Below, one piece after another: positions 1 through 6,310 of a DNA stretch of 7,481 nucleotides. This DNA comes from Candidatus Peribacteraceae bacterium (GTDB taxonomy: Bacteria > Patescibacteriota > Gracilibacteria > Peribacterales > Peribacteraceae). The notes under the pieces are model-generated. The model saw only the letters and a program-made list of their open reading frames with translations. It was not told the origin of the DNA and did no database searches. The stretch's first letter is position 1; every line of letters begins with the position of its first letter. Where the stretch lies: the NCBI GenBank assembly GCA_018062585.1, contig JAGORY010000051.1, positions 1 through 7,481 of the forward strand, given 5' to 3'. The position numbers and the translations under genes were made by a program.

Positions 1-113
1 TCGTCGAGGCGGAAAGCCATAGGAAAAAGGGGGATGAAGTAAACTGAGTTGACCGTAGCAATATTTCGAATGCAACGGCAACGCTTTCACGTAGACGTAT
101 GAATAATGGATCC

Positions 114-119
114 TATAAT
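114..119 (+). promoter_or_regulatory. possible -10 element upstream of the desulfurase-like gene
   Basis: A perfect TATAAT lies in the non-coding stretch before the first gene. No convincing -35 sits 16-18 bases upstream; the nearest hexamers are gtagac and tagacg. If used, it would give a leader of about 165 bases. The rest of 21-292 shows no tRNA, no terminator and no clear riboswitch fold. It could be a chance match. Confidence 0.25.
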
Positions 120-292
120 CCTCTTTTGTCTATTAGCGTCTTTTGCTCTTCCATACGCCATGAAGTGCGGTGTCGATATTTACAGATAATATGATGCAAT
201 TATAGAAGCTATGGACCTGCTACTACGGTTAGAACGAGAGTAGAAGCAAAACAGTAACCGAACGGCTGTGGGTTTTTATCGCATTTTCTGCT

Positions 293-1513
293 ATGTTTTT
301 TGCAATGAAGTTCAGCACATTCCTCTCACGAAACGAACCAACAATCGGTACGGGTTCTTTCTCGTACCTATCCGAGAGCGCGACGTATCTGGATTCCGCC
401 TGCCAGACATTGCGTCCGCAGATCGTCATCGATGCCGAAACGGAATACTACCGTGAGTACAATGCATGCGGCGGGCGGGTGAAGTACGCATGGGGTGCAA
501 AGGTCGACAAGAAAGTCTTGGAAGCGAGAGCATCACTCCTCACGCTTGCAGGAAAAAGTGATCGCGATTACTGTGTGGCATTTACTCTGAACACGACGTA
601 CGGGATCAATCTCGTGCTGCATCAACTGCCGAGCGAAGGATTTTCTCGCATCGTCACGTCCGAGATAGAACACAACTCCGTCATGCTCCCGTCCATGACA
701 TGGGCCAAGCGCCGCAGCGCCAAACGCACGGTGCTCCCGCGCGAGAACAACGGTGATGTCCGTTATGCGCTAGCAGATCTGGATCATTCGGTTGTGCTCA
801 TCAATACGGTCTCGAATATCGATGGTCGTGCAGTCGGTAATCTCAAGCAACTAGCTGACGACACTCATGCGAACAAAGGAATTCTGCTCCTTGATGCGGC
901 CCAAGGATTCGCGCACGATACGACGCTGCTTCGCGAGACGAACTTCGACGCCGCATTCGGCTCGGGCCACAAGATGTACGGGCCGAGCATCGGCTTCATT
1001 ATCATCAGGCGAGATCTCTTAGACCGCCTTGATCCGTTCTTCATCGGTGGCGGCACCGTAACTGACGCCAAGCACGACACGTACTCGCTGCTGCGCGACG
1101 GTGACGAGGCCCACGCAGTGCTGGAAGCGGGACTACAGAACTGGGGCGGTATCATCGGACTCGGCGCCGCAGTGACGTGGCTGAAGACGCAGCAGGCGAA
1201 CAGAGATCAAGAAAAGGCGCTTGCTGAAGCGTTGTTTCAGGGCCTACAGAAGCACTCTCGGGTGCAGCTGCTAAACCGTGTTCCGTCGTCCATCGTGAGT
1301 TTTCATGTCGAGGAGATCGACGCACATCGACTCGCACTCTTCCTCTCGGAGCAGGACATCATGTGCCGCAGCGGATATTTCTGCTGCCACAGTTATCTCC
1401 AGCATCAGCGCACACTTCCGCCGCTCCTGCGCGTCTCGCTTGGTCTCCATAACACTCCGGCGCATATTGACCGATTTCTCTCAGCGCTCGAAAAAATCCT
1501 CACCACTCTCTAA
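293..1513 (+). CDS. SufS/CsdA-like class V aminotransferase-fold PLP enzyme (cysteine desulfurase-like)
   Basis: The predicted 406-residue cytoplasmic protein is the same length as E. coli SufS. Visible hallmarks, in order: H127 in SEIEHNSV (the residue that stacks on PLP), D201 and Q204 in LLLDAAQG (cofactor binding), K227 in GSGHKMYGP (the Schiff-base lysine), the loop CRSGYFCCH at 358-366, and R380 in LLRVSLGLHNT (the substrate-carboxylate arginine). C364 aligns with the persulfide cysteine of group II desulfurases. The usual RxGHHCAQ loop is replaced by RSGYFCCH, so this is a divergent subfamily. Family knowledge suggests cysteine to alanine plus enzyme-bound persulfide, but a lyase or another beta-elimination is possible. 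No SufE, SufU or IscU gene is in the window. The next gene starts directly after its stop. A start at M5 (305, MKFSTF) is equally plausible; neither start has a Shine-Dalgarno site. Confidence 0.9.
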   Translation: MFFAMKFSTFLSRNEPTIGTGSFSYLSESATYLDSACQTLRPQIVIDAETEYYREYNACGGRVKYAWGAKVDKKVLEARASLLTLAGKSDRDYCVAFTLNTTYGINLVLHQLPSEGFSRIVTSEIEHNSVMLPSMTWAKRRSAKRTVLPRENNGDVRYALADLDHSVVLINTVSNIDGRAVGNLKQLADDTHANKGILLLDAAQGFAHDTTLLRETNFDAAFGSGHKMYGPSIGFIIIRRDLLDRLDPFFIGGGTVTDAKHDTYSLLRDGDEAHAVLEAGLQNWGGIIGLGAAVTWLKTQQANRDQEKALAEALFQGLQKHSRVQLLNRVPSSIVSFHVEEIDAHRLALFLSEQDIMCRSGYFCCHSYLQHQRTLPPLLRVSLGLHNTPAHIDRFLSALEKILTTL

Positions 1514-2599
1514 ATGTTTTGCATTGCCGCGTTCATCGTCTTCGCCATTCTTGCAGTTTTCTCCGCGAGTTTTCGTCCGCTCGCAGCGAAAGCATGGCAT
1601 TGCGTACTCCGACGGGTAACGTTCCGGCCCTGTGATATCAGTTTCGGTGAAGAGATGAAAAGTAAGCTCGTAGGAAAGCTTATCTTCAGCCATCCGCGCC
1701 TCGCACGGTTCCTCAATAGGTGGATCGACTGGATCTCATTTGCATTCGTCGCACTGAGCATCTGGAGTCTACTGTATGTCGCTAATGCGGGGCTGAATCT
1801 GTGGGTGTATGACACCTGCAACCCCGGAACTGCCGAATCCTGCTCGCTCTCCGGGGAAGCCTGCGGCATCGACCAATCTTCCCTAGGCTTTTCTCAAGCC
1901 ATCACTGAAAAGCGTCTTGGGGAGTGGGCCAGTGGGCCATTCGTACGATTTGGTGAAACAGTCTCCCGTATTCCAGACAGGCTCAAGACGTGGGAAGCAA
2001 AAGAATACCTCGGTCCGAGCGCCACCTTCTACCGGCCTCTCGACGAGAGCAAGCCCTACGCGCTCGAGATCATCGATCCCGGCTGCACCTTCTGCAAAAA
2101 ACTGACGAAGAACATGAAGGACGCGGGCGTGATGGAGAGAGTCAATGTGTCGTATCTTCTCTATCCGATTCTCACGAGCGAAACAGGTGAGTATAAATTT
2201 GCTCACTCGTTACTGATGGCCTCTTACATAGAAGCGACCAAGCGGGTGCCGCTCGCAACAGGGGACACGTCGATTGCCGCAGACTGGCAGCTGCTTAATA
2301 AAATTTTTGCGGAGCCTGAAGCAAATAACGTCGATCTACAGACCACATTCAATATCGGCATGATGAAAACGGACGCCGAGCAAGCACTGAAGGCACTGCT
2401 ACATGAGATCGGATACACCCTCGCCGAGATCGAGCGCATCACGACTCTAGCTGCCTCAGAGGAAGTGCAGGAGAGCCTTTCCGCCCAGCGCAGTATCGTT
2501 GAAGAGCGTATTCGTACGATCAAGATTCCTACTCTCCTCTTTGGAGGTAGGAGATATGACCGCGTCATCAATGCGCAGCGGCTCAGGTCGGCACTGTGA
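1514..2599 (+). CDS. membrane-anchored DsbA-like thioredoxin-fold protein
   Basis: The 361-residue protein has two hydrophobic segments, about 2-20 and 73-92. The loop between them carries eleven K/R against four acidic residues, so by the positive-inside rule it is cytoplasmic and the C-terminal domain faces outward. The thioredoxin fold begins near 180: a strand leads to DPGCTFCKKL with the redox pair C191/C194, then comes a helical insert (about 225-330), then KIPTLLFGGRRYDR, where P339 is the expected cis-proline. That layout is DsbA/DsbG-like. Further cysteines lie in the loop (C30, C40) and just outside TM2 (C102, C110, C117). It starts immediately after the upstream stop (TAAATG), implying translational coupling with the desulfurase-like gene. 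M48 could be an internal start, but it would lose TM1 and both loop cysteines. The likely role is thiol-disulfide exchange at the outer membrane face; the substrate is unknown. From memory, the RRVTFRPCD segment recurs in a little-studied family. Confidence 0.8.
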   Translation: MFCIAAFIVFAILAVFSASFRPLAAKAWHCVLRRVTFRPCDISFGEEMKSKLVGKLIFSHPRLARFLNRWIDWISFAFVALSIWSLLYVANAGLNLWVYDTCNPGTAESCSLSGEACGIDQSSLGFSQAITEKRLGEWASGPFVRFGETVSRIPDRLKTWEAKEYLGPSATFYRPLDESKPYALEIIDPGCTFCKKLTKNMKDAGVMERVNVSYLLYPILTSETGEYKFAHSLLMASYIEATKRVPLATGDTSIAADWQLLNKIFAEPEANNVDLQTTFNIGMMKTDAEQALKALLHEIGYTLAEIERITTLAASEEVQESLSAQRSIVEERIRTIKIPTLLFGGRRYDRVINAQRLRSAL

Positions 2600-2754
2600 T
2601 GGTCGCTCACAATTCACTACTCTCTTCGTCTTCATGATTGCAGGCGCCATCGATCTCTGTGCAACACTCCTCGCACAGCGATCCAAAGCATATAAAATAT
2701 TGTCCGCAATGTACGAGAAAGCGCAGGTGCCAGCGATGGCGTAGGGCGAAAAGC

Positions 2755-3243
2755 TCAGTACGTCAGCGTCATCGATCCTTCATGACTGATACCTGCACCT
2801 CGACCGCTGAAGTTGAACGGAATTGTTTTGGAACCTTTGCGCACCGTGCCAGTAAAATCAGCACTTGCGGGAACGTTCACGAAAAACGGACTACACGCAC
2901 CGTGCATGCTCCCCGTGATAGCGCCGCCGTCCTGACCATTGAACGTACCTTTCACAATGCCATCGCAGGTGCCAGAGACCGTACCGGTGACATTGCCGCC
3001 GCCTAAGGGAATATTGGCGCTGATATTCACGTCGTAGCCTTTATAGGAGTACACGCCGGTTGCGGTGACGCTGCCTTCTTCCTCCTCCGGTTCGTCCAAA
3101 CCACCCATCAGACAGTCGAGGAGATGCACGTTGTGACACCTGCTGAAGTAGTAGCCCGCGGCCTCATTGGAGCCGAGAATCAACAAAATGAGCAGGATGA
3201 GAATGAATGCCACAACTGATCCGCAACCGATTTTGCTAGCCAT
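2755..3243 (-). CDS. small membrane-anchored glycine-rich beta protein, function unknown
   Basis: I do not recognise a family for this 162-residue protein. A hydrophobic segment at 9-24 (VAFILILLILLILG) forms a membrane anchor or an uncleaved signal. It is followed by a short region with C36 and C44, an acidic hinge (EPEEEEG, 51-57), and an alternating Gly/Thr/Val/Ser domain from about 58 to the end. The pattern GTxxGxxxG recurs (GTVSGTCDGIVKGTFNG), suggesting a small repetitive beta fold. C93 and C117 may form a disulfide, which is notable because the convergent neighbour is an outward-facing thioredoxin. The start is supported by a promoter-like pair ending 8 bases before the ATG. The 155 bases between the two stops (2600-2754) show only a short GCGA-loop hairpin at 2729-2740 and no clear terminator. 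Confidence 0.7.
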   Translation of the reverse strand: MASKIGCGSVVAFILILLILLILGSNEAAGYYFSRCHNVHLLDCLMGGLDEPEEEEGSVTATGVYSYKGYDVNISANIPLGGGNVTGTVSGTCDGIVKGTFNGQDGGAITGSMHGACSPFFVNVPASADFTGTVRKGSKTIPFNFSGRGAGISHEGSMTLTY

Positions 3244-3251
3244 TAAGGCCT

Positions 3252-3280
3252 ATTAAATCAGGGTCATATCCAAAGATCAA
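3252..3280 (-). promoter_or_regulatory. candidate near-leaderless promoter of the glycine-rich beta protein gene
   Basis: On the minus strand, TTGATC (3280-3275) and TTTAAT (3257-3252) are separated by exactly 17 bases, matching the sigma-70 consensus at 4/6 and 5/6 positions. Only 8 bases separate the -10 hexamer from the ATG at 3243, so a normal start site would give a leader of one or two bases at most. No Shine-Dalgarno site is needed or seen. Confidence 0.45.
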
Positions 3281-3312
3281 CGGGATGAAGAAACGGGAGC
3301 AAGGGGGAGTTA

Positions 3313-3331
3313 CTTAATCCCTTCTTAATCT
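3313..3331 (+). repeat. tandem 8-base direct repeat, possible response-regulator (Pho-box-like) site
   Basis: CTTAATCC and CTTAATCT are separated by CTT, giving an 11-base period, one helical turn. They lie in the 144-base region between the divergent beta-protein and YceI genes. The layout resembles sites bound by OmpR/PhoB-type regulators. The second copy fits the cyanobacterial Pho-box unit (PyTTAAPyPy followed by T or A) and the first misses only its last base. No good third copy follows. The target could be either divergent gene. Confidence 0.35.
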
Positions 3332-3387
3332 CCGTCTTTTACGCTACAAGTGGTACTCCATCTTTATTTTATCCTTTCTACCCCTTC

Positions 3388-3996
3388 ATGAAAAAATTCG
3401 TCACCCCCTTTCTCCTCGTAGCCGCCCTGTCTCTCGGCGCCTGTCAGACCTCCTCACTCAACGAAGACGAAATGGCTCCGGTTCCCGAGTCCGATACCGC
3501 ATTCAGCGGTGAACTCAGGCAGATCGACAAGAGCAAGAGCGTTATTTCCTTCGTCGGAAAAAGCGACGTCATCAATCACGAAGGAAAGTTCAACGAGTAC
3601 AGCGCAACAGTGACGCTCGACGAGGAGACTCCGGCCGATCTTGAGAAGGCGACCATCGCCGCTGAGATCGACATCACGAGCGTCGTCATTGATGCCGCAG
3701 GACTTCAGGATCATCTCCTGAAAGACGATTTCTTTGCGACCGAAACGTACCCCACGGCGACATTCGCATCCACCAGCATCGTCAGTAAGGGCGGAAATAT
3801 GTACGACATTTCGGGCGACCTCACGATCAAAGGCGTCACGAAGTCCATCACGTTTACCGCTGAGATCACGGATGATTACCTGACCGCTCAGTATGATCTG
3901 CCTCGCGCCGAATTCGGCATTGGCAACGACACATACGGCCAGAAACTCCTCGAGCCGACGGTTCCAGTCGACATCAAGCTCGTCTTCCAGTCGTAA
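3388..3996 (+). CDS. YceI-family lipoprotein
   Basis: The 202-residue protein starts with a lipoprotein signal (MKKF, a hydrophobic core, then lipobox LGAC at 16-19, with C19 as the lipidated cysteine). A short acidic/polar linker (20-40) leads to one YceI domain (about 41-202). Family hallmarks are visible: LKDDFFATETYPTATF at 111-126 and GDLTIKGVTKSITF at 143-156, within the alternating beta pattern of the lipocalin-like barrel. YceI barrels are known to bind long isoprenoid or other apolar molecules; the ligand here cannot be read from sequence. Its place would be the outer face of the membrane. The start is fixed by the signal peptide; the leader is pyrimidine-rich with no Shine-Dalgarno site. 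It is followed after 66 bases by a multi-pass membrane protein, an arrangement reminiscent of YceI genes next to cytochrome b561-type genes. Confidence 0.92.
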   Translation: MKKFVTPFLLVAALSLGACQTSSLNEDEMAPVPESDTAFSGELRQIDKSKSVISFVGKSDVINHEGKFNEYSATVTLDEETPADLEKATIAAEIDITSVVIDAAGLQDHLLKDDFFATETYPTATFASTSIVSKGGNMYDISGDLTIKGVTKSITFTAEITDDYLTAQYDLPRAEFGIGNDTYGQKLLEPTVPVDIKLVFQS

Positions 3997-4062
3997 GAGA
4001 CCACATCAATTCTCATACATTCCGCCCTGTTCCGAAGCACCCATCTGGGTTACCCTCGGGAC

Positions 4063-4671
4063 ATGGCGGATTTTTTTGAGTCCATCGTCATGCAACAACG
4101 TTTGTGGCTCTCGCTGCATCTTCTCGGCGTCTGTGTCGGACTCGGTGGCGCGTCGATCACCGATATGCTTTTTTTCAAGTTCCTCAAAGATTTCCGCATT
4201 TCGAGGAAAGAAGCGGGCATCATGCACACACTCTCGCTCGCCATCGTCGGAGCACTGCTTGTGATTTTCATCTCCGGATTCGCGCTGTATCTGCTCGATC
4301 CAGCCAAGTTCAGCGGCTCACCGACATTCACAACCAAGATGATCATCGTGATGATCCTGACCCTCAACGGCATGCTCCTGCACCTGTATGTGAGCCCGAA
4401 ACTCGTACATCTGTCCTTCTCGTCAAAGCAAAGCCTTCCCCCGAAGTACCGGTCGCTCCGGCACCTAGCCTTCGGGCTCGGAGCTGTATCCGCGACGTCG
4501 TGGTACTTCACGTTCTTCCTCGCGATGCTCAAGTCCGTGATCCCAGAAAACGTCAGCGCGCTCCATCTGCTTGGCTTCTACGGCGTCATCGTCATCAGCG
4601 CGATTCTTGTGAGCCAGTGCATGGAATACGGGTTTCAACGGAGTGTGTCGCGGAAGCAAAGAGGTAAGTAA
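4063..4671 (+). CDS. five-segment integral membrane protein, function unknown
   Basis: The 202-residue protein has hydrophobic segments at about 12-32, 58-78, 92-110, 135-156 and 168-187, and a basic C-terminus (RSVSRKQRGK). Histidines fall in or next to several segments: H19 (TM1), H55 (start of TM2), H107 (TM3) and H168 (start of TM5), with H116 and H134 in the loop. This could fit a heme-binding or other metal-binding membrane protein, but no cytochrome b561 or CopD signature is clear. Glycine-rich TM1 (GVCVGLGGAS) suggests tight helix packing. It lies 66 bases after the YceI gene on the same strand with no terminator between them, so co-transcription is likely. The ATG at 4063 has only a weak GGG before it; M10 (4090) is an alternative that would keep all five segments. 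Confidence 0.75.
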   Translation: MADFFESIVMQQRLWLSLHLLGVCVGLGGASITDMLFFKFLKDFRISRKEAGIMHTLSLAIVGALLVIFISGFALYLLDPAKFSGSPTFTTKMIIVMILTLNGMLLHLYVSPKLVHLSFSSKQSLPPKYRSLRHLAFGLGAVSATSWYFTFFLAMLKSVIPENVSALHLLGFYGVIVISAILVSQCMEYGFQRSVSRKQRGK

Positions 4672-4759
4672 ACCGCATCTCGTGCGTCTCATCAGTACTG
4701 TCTACCGGTGTGTACCAGTGGACGCTATTTTTTATCCCTCTTCATACTCCTCCACACAC

Positions 4760-5896
4760 ATGAAAAAACTCTCTACCGCCGCCGTGGCGCTTTCGATGTT
4801 CGGCACGATGCTTCCGTCCGCTGTGGCGGTGTACGCACCGATGACGGCACCCAGCAATGGCTTCATCCAAGCCGCCAACCCCGAGTGGTCTTCGGCGCAT
4901 CAGGCGTCCGACTCGGATCTTTCGGATCATCGGCAATACCACAGAGATGCAGTCTCAGCGCTCAATGAATGGTACGCCGTTCACGCAGCCGACCGTGGCA
5001 CCGCTTCCTACAACCGTGCACGCCGCGCGATGCTACAGGAAAGAAATATGATCCACCGGTTGTACCACATGGGCCTCACGATCGAGGACACGTTTTCCTC
5101 TTCGTCCGGCATTTGGTATCCGCCGTCCAGCTCGGCTTCGAGCGTGAGCTCCGCGCGTTCGAGCTCGTCATCCTCACGTTCCACGAGCAGCTCATCCTCA
5201 TCGTCAGTCTCTTCATCGTCGTCATCTTCCAGCGTCTCATCCTCGGTGAGCTCTTCATCCTCGAAGCCGGCACAGGCTTCTCCGTCTCTTGGAGCCGCTT
5301 CCACCTTCGCGGTGCTTGCGGGTTCCACGGTGACGAACACTGGTCCGACCAGCGTCACGGGTAACCTCGGCGTCAGCGCCGGAACGGCAGTCACGGGCTT
5401 CGGTCCAGGTACTGTCACGAGTGGCGCTATCCACTCCGCAGACACGCTCGCAGGGCAGGCTCAGTCTTCGCTCACGATAGCCTACAACGACCTCGCAGGC
5501 CGCTCCACGGCTCCTGTCAGCATCGCCGGAAACCTCGGTGGCATGACACTCGCACCGGGCCTCTACAAGTCCACATCCGGCGTCGAGATCTCGTCCGGTG
5601 ACCTCACGTTCGATGCCAAAGGCGACGCCAATGCAATCTTCATCATCCAGATCGCCTCAACGCTCAATGTCAGCGCCGGCCGTCAGGTCATACTCATCGA
5701 CGGAGCCAAGGCAGCCAATATCTACTGGCAGGTAGGCACGTCTGCGAATTTCGGCTCCACATCCGTCTTCAAAGGCAGTGTCCTCGCCGACCAGTCGATC
5801 TCACTCCAGACCGGAGCCAACATCGAAGGCCGTCTTCTTGCCCGCATCGGTGCAGTGACGATGCAGAGCAACACGGTCGTGGTTCCGATGAACTAG
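4760..5896 (+). CDS. secreted DUF3494 (ice-binding-like) protein with polyserine linker
   Basis: The 378-residue protein has four parts. Residues 1-23 are a signal peptide (MKKL, hydrophobic core, likely cleavage after AVA at 21-23). Residues about 35-110 are a helical, charged, His/Tyr-rich region that I do not recognise. Residues about 113-168 are a low-complexity linker that is mostly serine with scattered V, A, R and T. Residues about 175-378 are a DUF3494/ice-binding-like beta-helix, shown by LGAASTFAVLAGSTVTNTG, the GNLGVSAG motif, APGLYKS, and GDANAIFIIQIASTLN; the end (RIGAVTMQSNTVV) is also typical. In many non-polar bacteria such domains are thought to act as adhesins rather than antifreeze. 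The linker probably spans a wall or surface layer and may be glycosylated. The frame is open further upstream to 4643, but the signal peptide and the overlap with the preceding gene favour 4760. Serine codons in the linker are mixed (TCN and AGC). Confidence 0.92.
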   Translation: MKKLSTAAVALSMFGTMLPSAVAVYAPMTAPSNGFIQAANPEWSSAHQASDSDLSDHRQYHRDAVSALNEWYAVHAADRGTASYNRARRAMLQERNMIHRLYHMGLTIEDTFSSSSGIWYPPSSSASSVSSARSSSSSSRSTSSSSSSSVSSSSSSSSVSSSVSSSSSKPAQASPSLGAASTFAVLAGSTVTNTGPTSVTGNLGVSAGTAVTGFGPGTVTSGAIHSADTLAGQAQSSLTIAYNDLAGRSTAPVSIAGNLGGMTLAPGLYKSTSGVEISSGDLTFDAKGDANAIFIIQIASTLNVSAGRQVILIDGAKAANIYWQVGTSANFGSTSVFKGSVLADQSISLQTGANIEGRLLARIGAVTMQSNTVVVPMN

Positions 5897-5913
5897 TCCA
5901 CGCACTACAACGA

Positions 5914-5945
5914 TAAACAGGCCGGCCTTGGGGTCGGCTTGTTTA
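5914..5945 (+). terminator. hairpin terminator after the DUF3494 gene
   Basis: Beginning 18 bases after the stop, the stem is 14 base pairs with two G-U pairs (TAAACAGGCCGGCC with GGTCGGCTTGTTTA) closed by a TTGG loop. The T tract is short and lies mostly within the 3' arm (TTGTTTA), so termination may be less complete than at a classic site. Composition changes abruptly right after it. Confidence 0.7.
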
Positions 5946-6265
5946 GTGGTATTAAAATAAATACATTTTTACCTTTATTCGGTTATATTTAAAACAAAAC
6001 AATATAAATTTGATTCTTCATGCAGTGCCACACTTTGAATTTGTATTCCTGATTTCAAAGCAACTATCTTAATCAAACTTTAAGTCATATTCTAATTTAC
6101 TTCTTACTGAAAAAGATAATTAATATTTTCATGTTTTTCTTTTGATTGTTGTAAAATCCAGCAGTAATAAGGCATTATTAAGAAATTGATCCTTAATTAA
6201 GCAAATAAGGGATATTTGCTCTTGCAGATGAGTAAATAAACGAGTAGAATTATTGCAATCACTAC
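5946..6265. other. AT-rich intergenic region without a convincing gene
   Basis: G+C is about 24% over 5941-6120 by direct count, against 34 of 60 bases at 5581-5640. All frames are broken by frequent stops. It holds several small perfect inverted repeats: TAATAA-GGCA-TTATTA (6165-6180), the palindrome CTTAATTAAG (6192-6201), and GCAAATA-AGGGA-TATTTGC (6201-6219). A weak + strand promoter match (TTGTAA at 6150-6155, 17 bases, CATTAT at 6173-6178) precedes them. It is probably the 3' side of an acquired segment carrying the NYN gene; a small RNA is possible. Confidence 0.6.
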
Positions 6266-6310
6266 AAAAAGACCCTCTTAGAGTTCCGTCTCTAAGGGGT
6301 GCTTTTTTTT
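6266..6310. terminator. bidirectional intrinsic terminator
   Basis: The hairpin at 6272-6300 pairs CTTAGAG (6277-6283) with CTCTAAG (6290-6296) around a six-base loop TTCCGT, extended by four more pairs (ACCC with GGGT) across one bulged base. On the plus strand it is followed by eight T (6303-6310). On the minus strand it is followed by five U (the A run 6266-6270). It terminates the NYN gene, whose TAG stop (6294-6292) lies inside the stem, and can also stop plus-strand transcripts. Confidence 0.88.

Noticed and set aside
1..47. Possible gene fragments at the left edge: a minus-strand start at 20 (MAFRLD to the edge), or plus-strand tails ending at 42 or 47.
   Set aside because: Each is supported by only 6-14 codons. 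The minus-strand start has a pyrimidine-rich leader like other genes here, so it is the best of the three, but it cannot be decided without flanking sequence.
2499..2744. Plus-strand frame of 81 codons overlapping the thioredoxin 3' end, with a hydrophobic stretch (FTTLFVFMIAGAIDL).
   Set aside because: Two thirds of its 5' half is an alternate frame of the thioredoxin gene, the remainder is short, there is no start signal, and no family resemblance is visible.
2722..2975. The 12-mer CGCAGGTGCCAG occurs at 2722-2733 and 2964-2975.
   Set aside because: It is a single short direct repeat, one copy within a coding region of biased composition; there is no element structure between the copies.
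2638..3006. Plus-strand frame containing KYCPQC, superficially zinc-ribbon-like.
   Set aside because: It runs mostly antisense to the glycine-rich beta protein, is rich in Arg/His/Thr as expected from a shadow frame, and has only this one CxxC.
4039..4050. ACCC-ATCT-GGGT hairpin between the YceI and membrane protein genes.
   Set aside because: Only four base pairs and no T tract, so not a credible terminator or attenuator.
5120..5265. TCATCCTC/TCGTCA-type repeats suggesting a microsatellite or CRISPR-like array.
   Set aside because: There are no regular repeat units or spacers; the pattern is explained by serine codons of the linker.
5008..5445. Minus-strand acidic frame opposite the polyserine linker.
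   Set aside because: The Glu/Asp runs are the direct antisense product of serine codons (TCN and AGC); the plus-strand protein has a signal peptide and a recognisable domain.
6104..6175. Minus-strand 23-codon frame (MPYYCWILQQSK...) faintly like a GIY-YIG start.
   Set aside because: It is too short, stops before any catalytic motif and lies in DNA of about 24% G+C, where chance matches rich in Y, I, N and K are common. At most it is a remnant.
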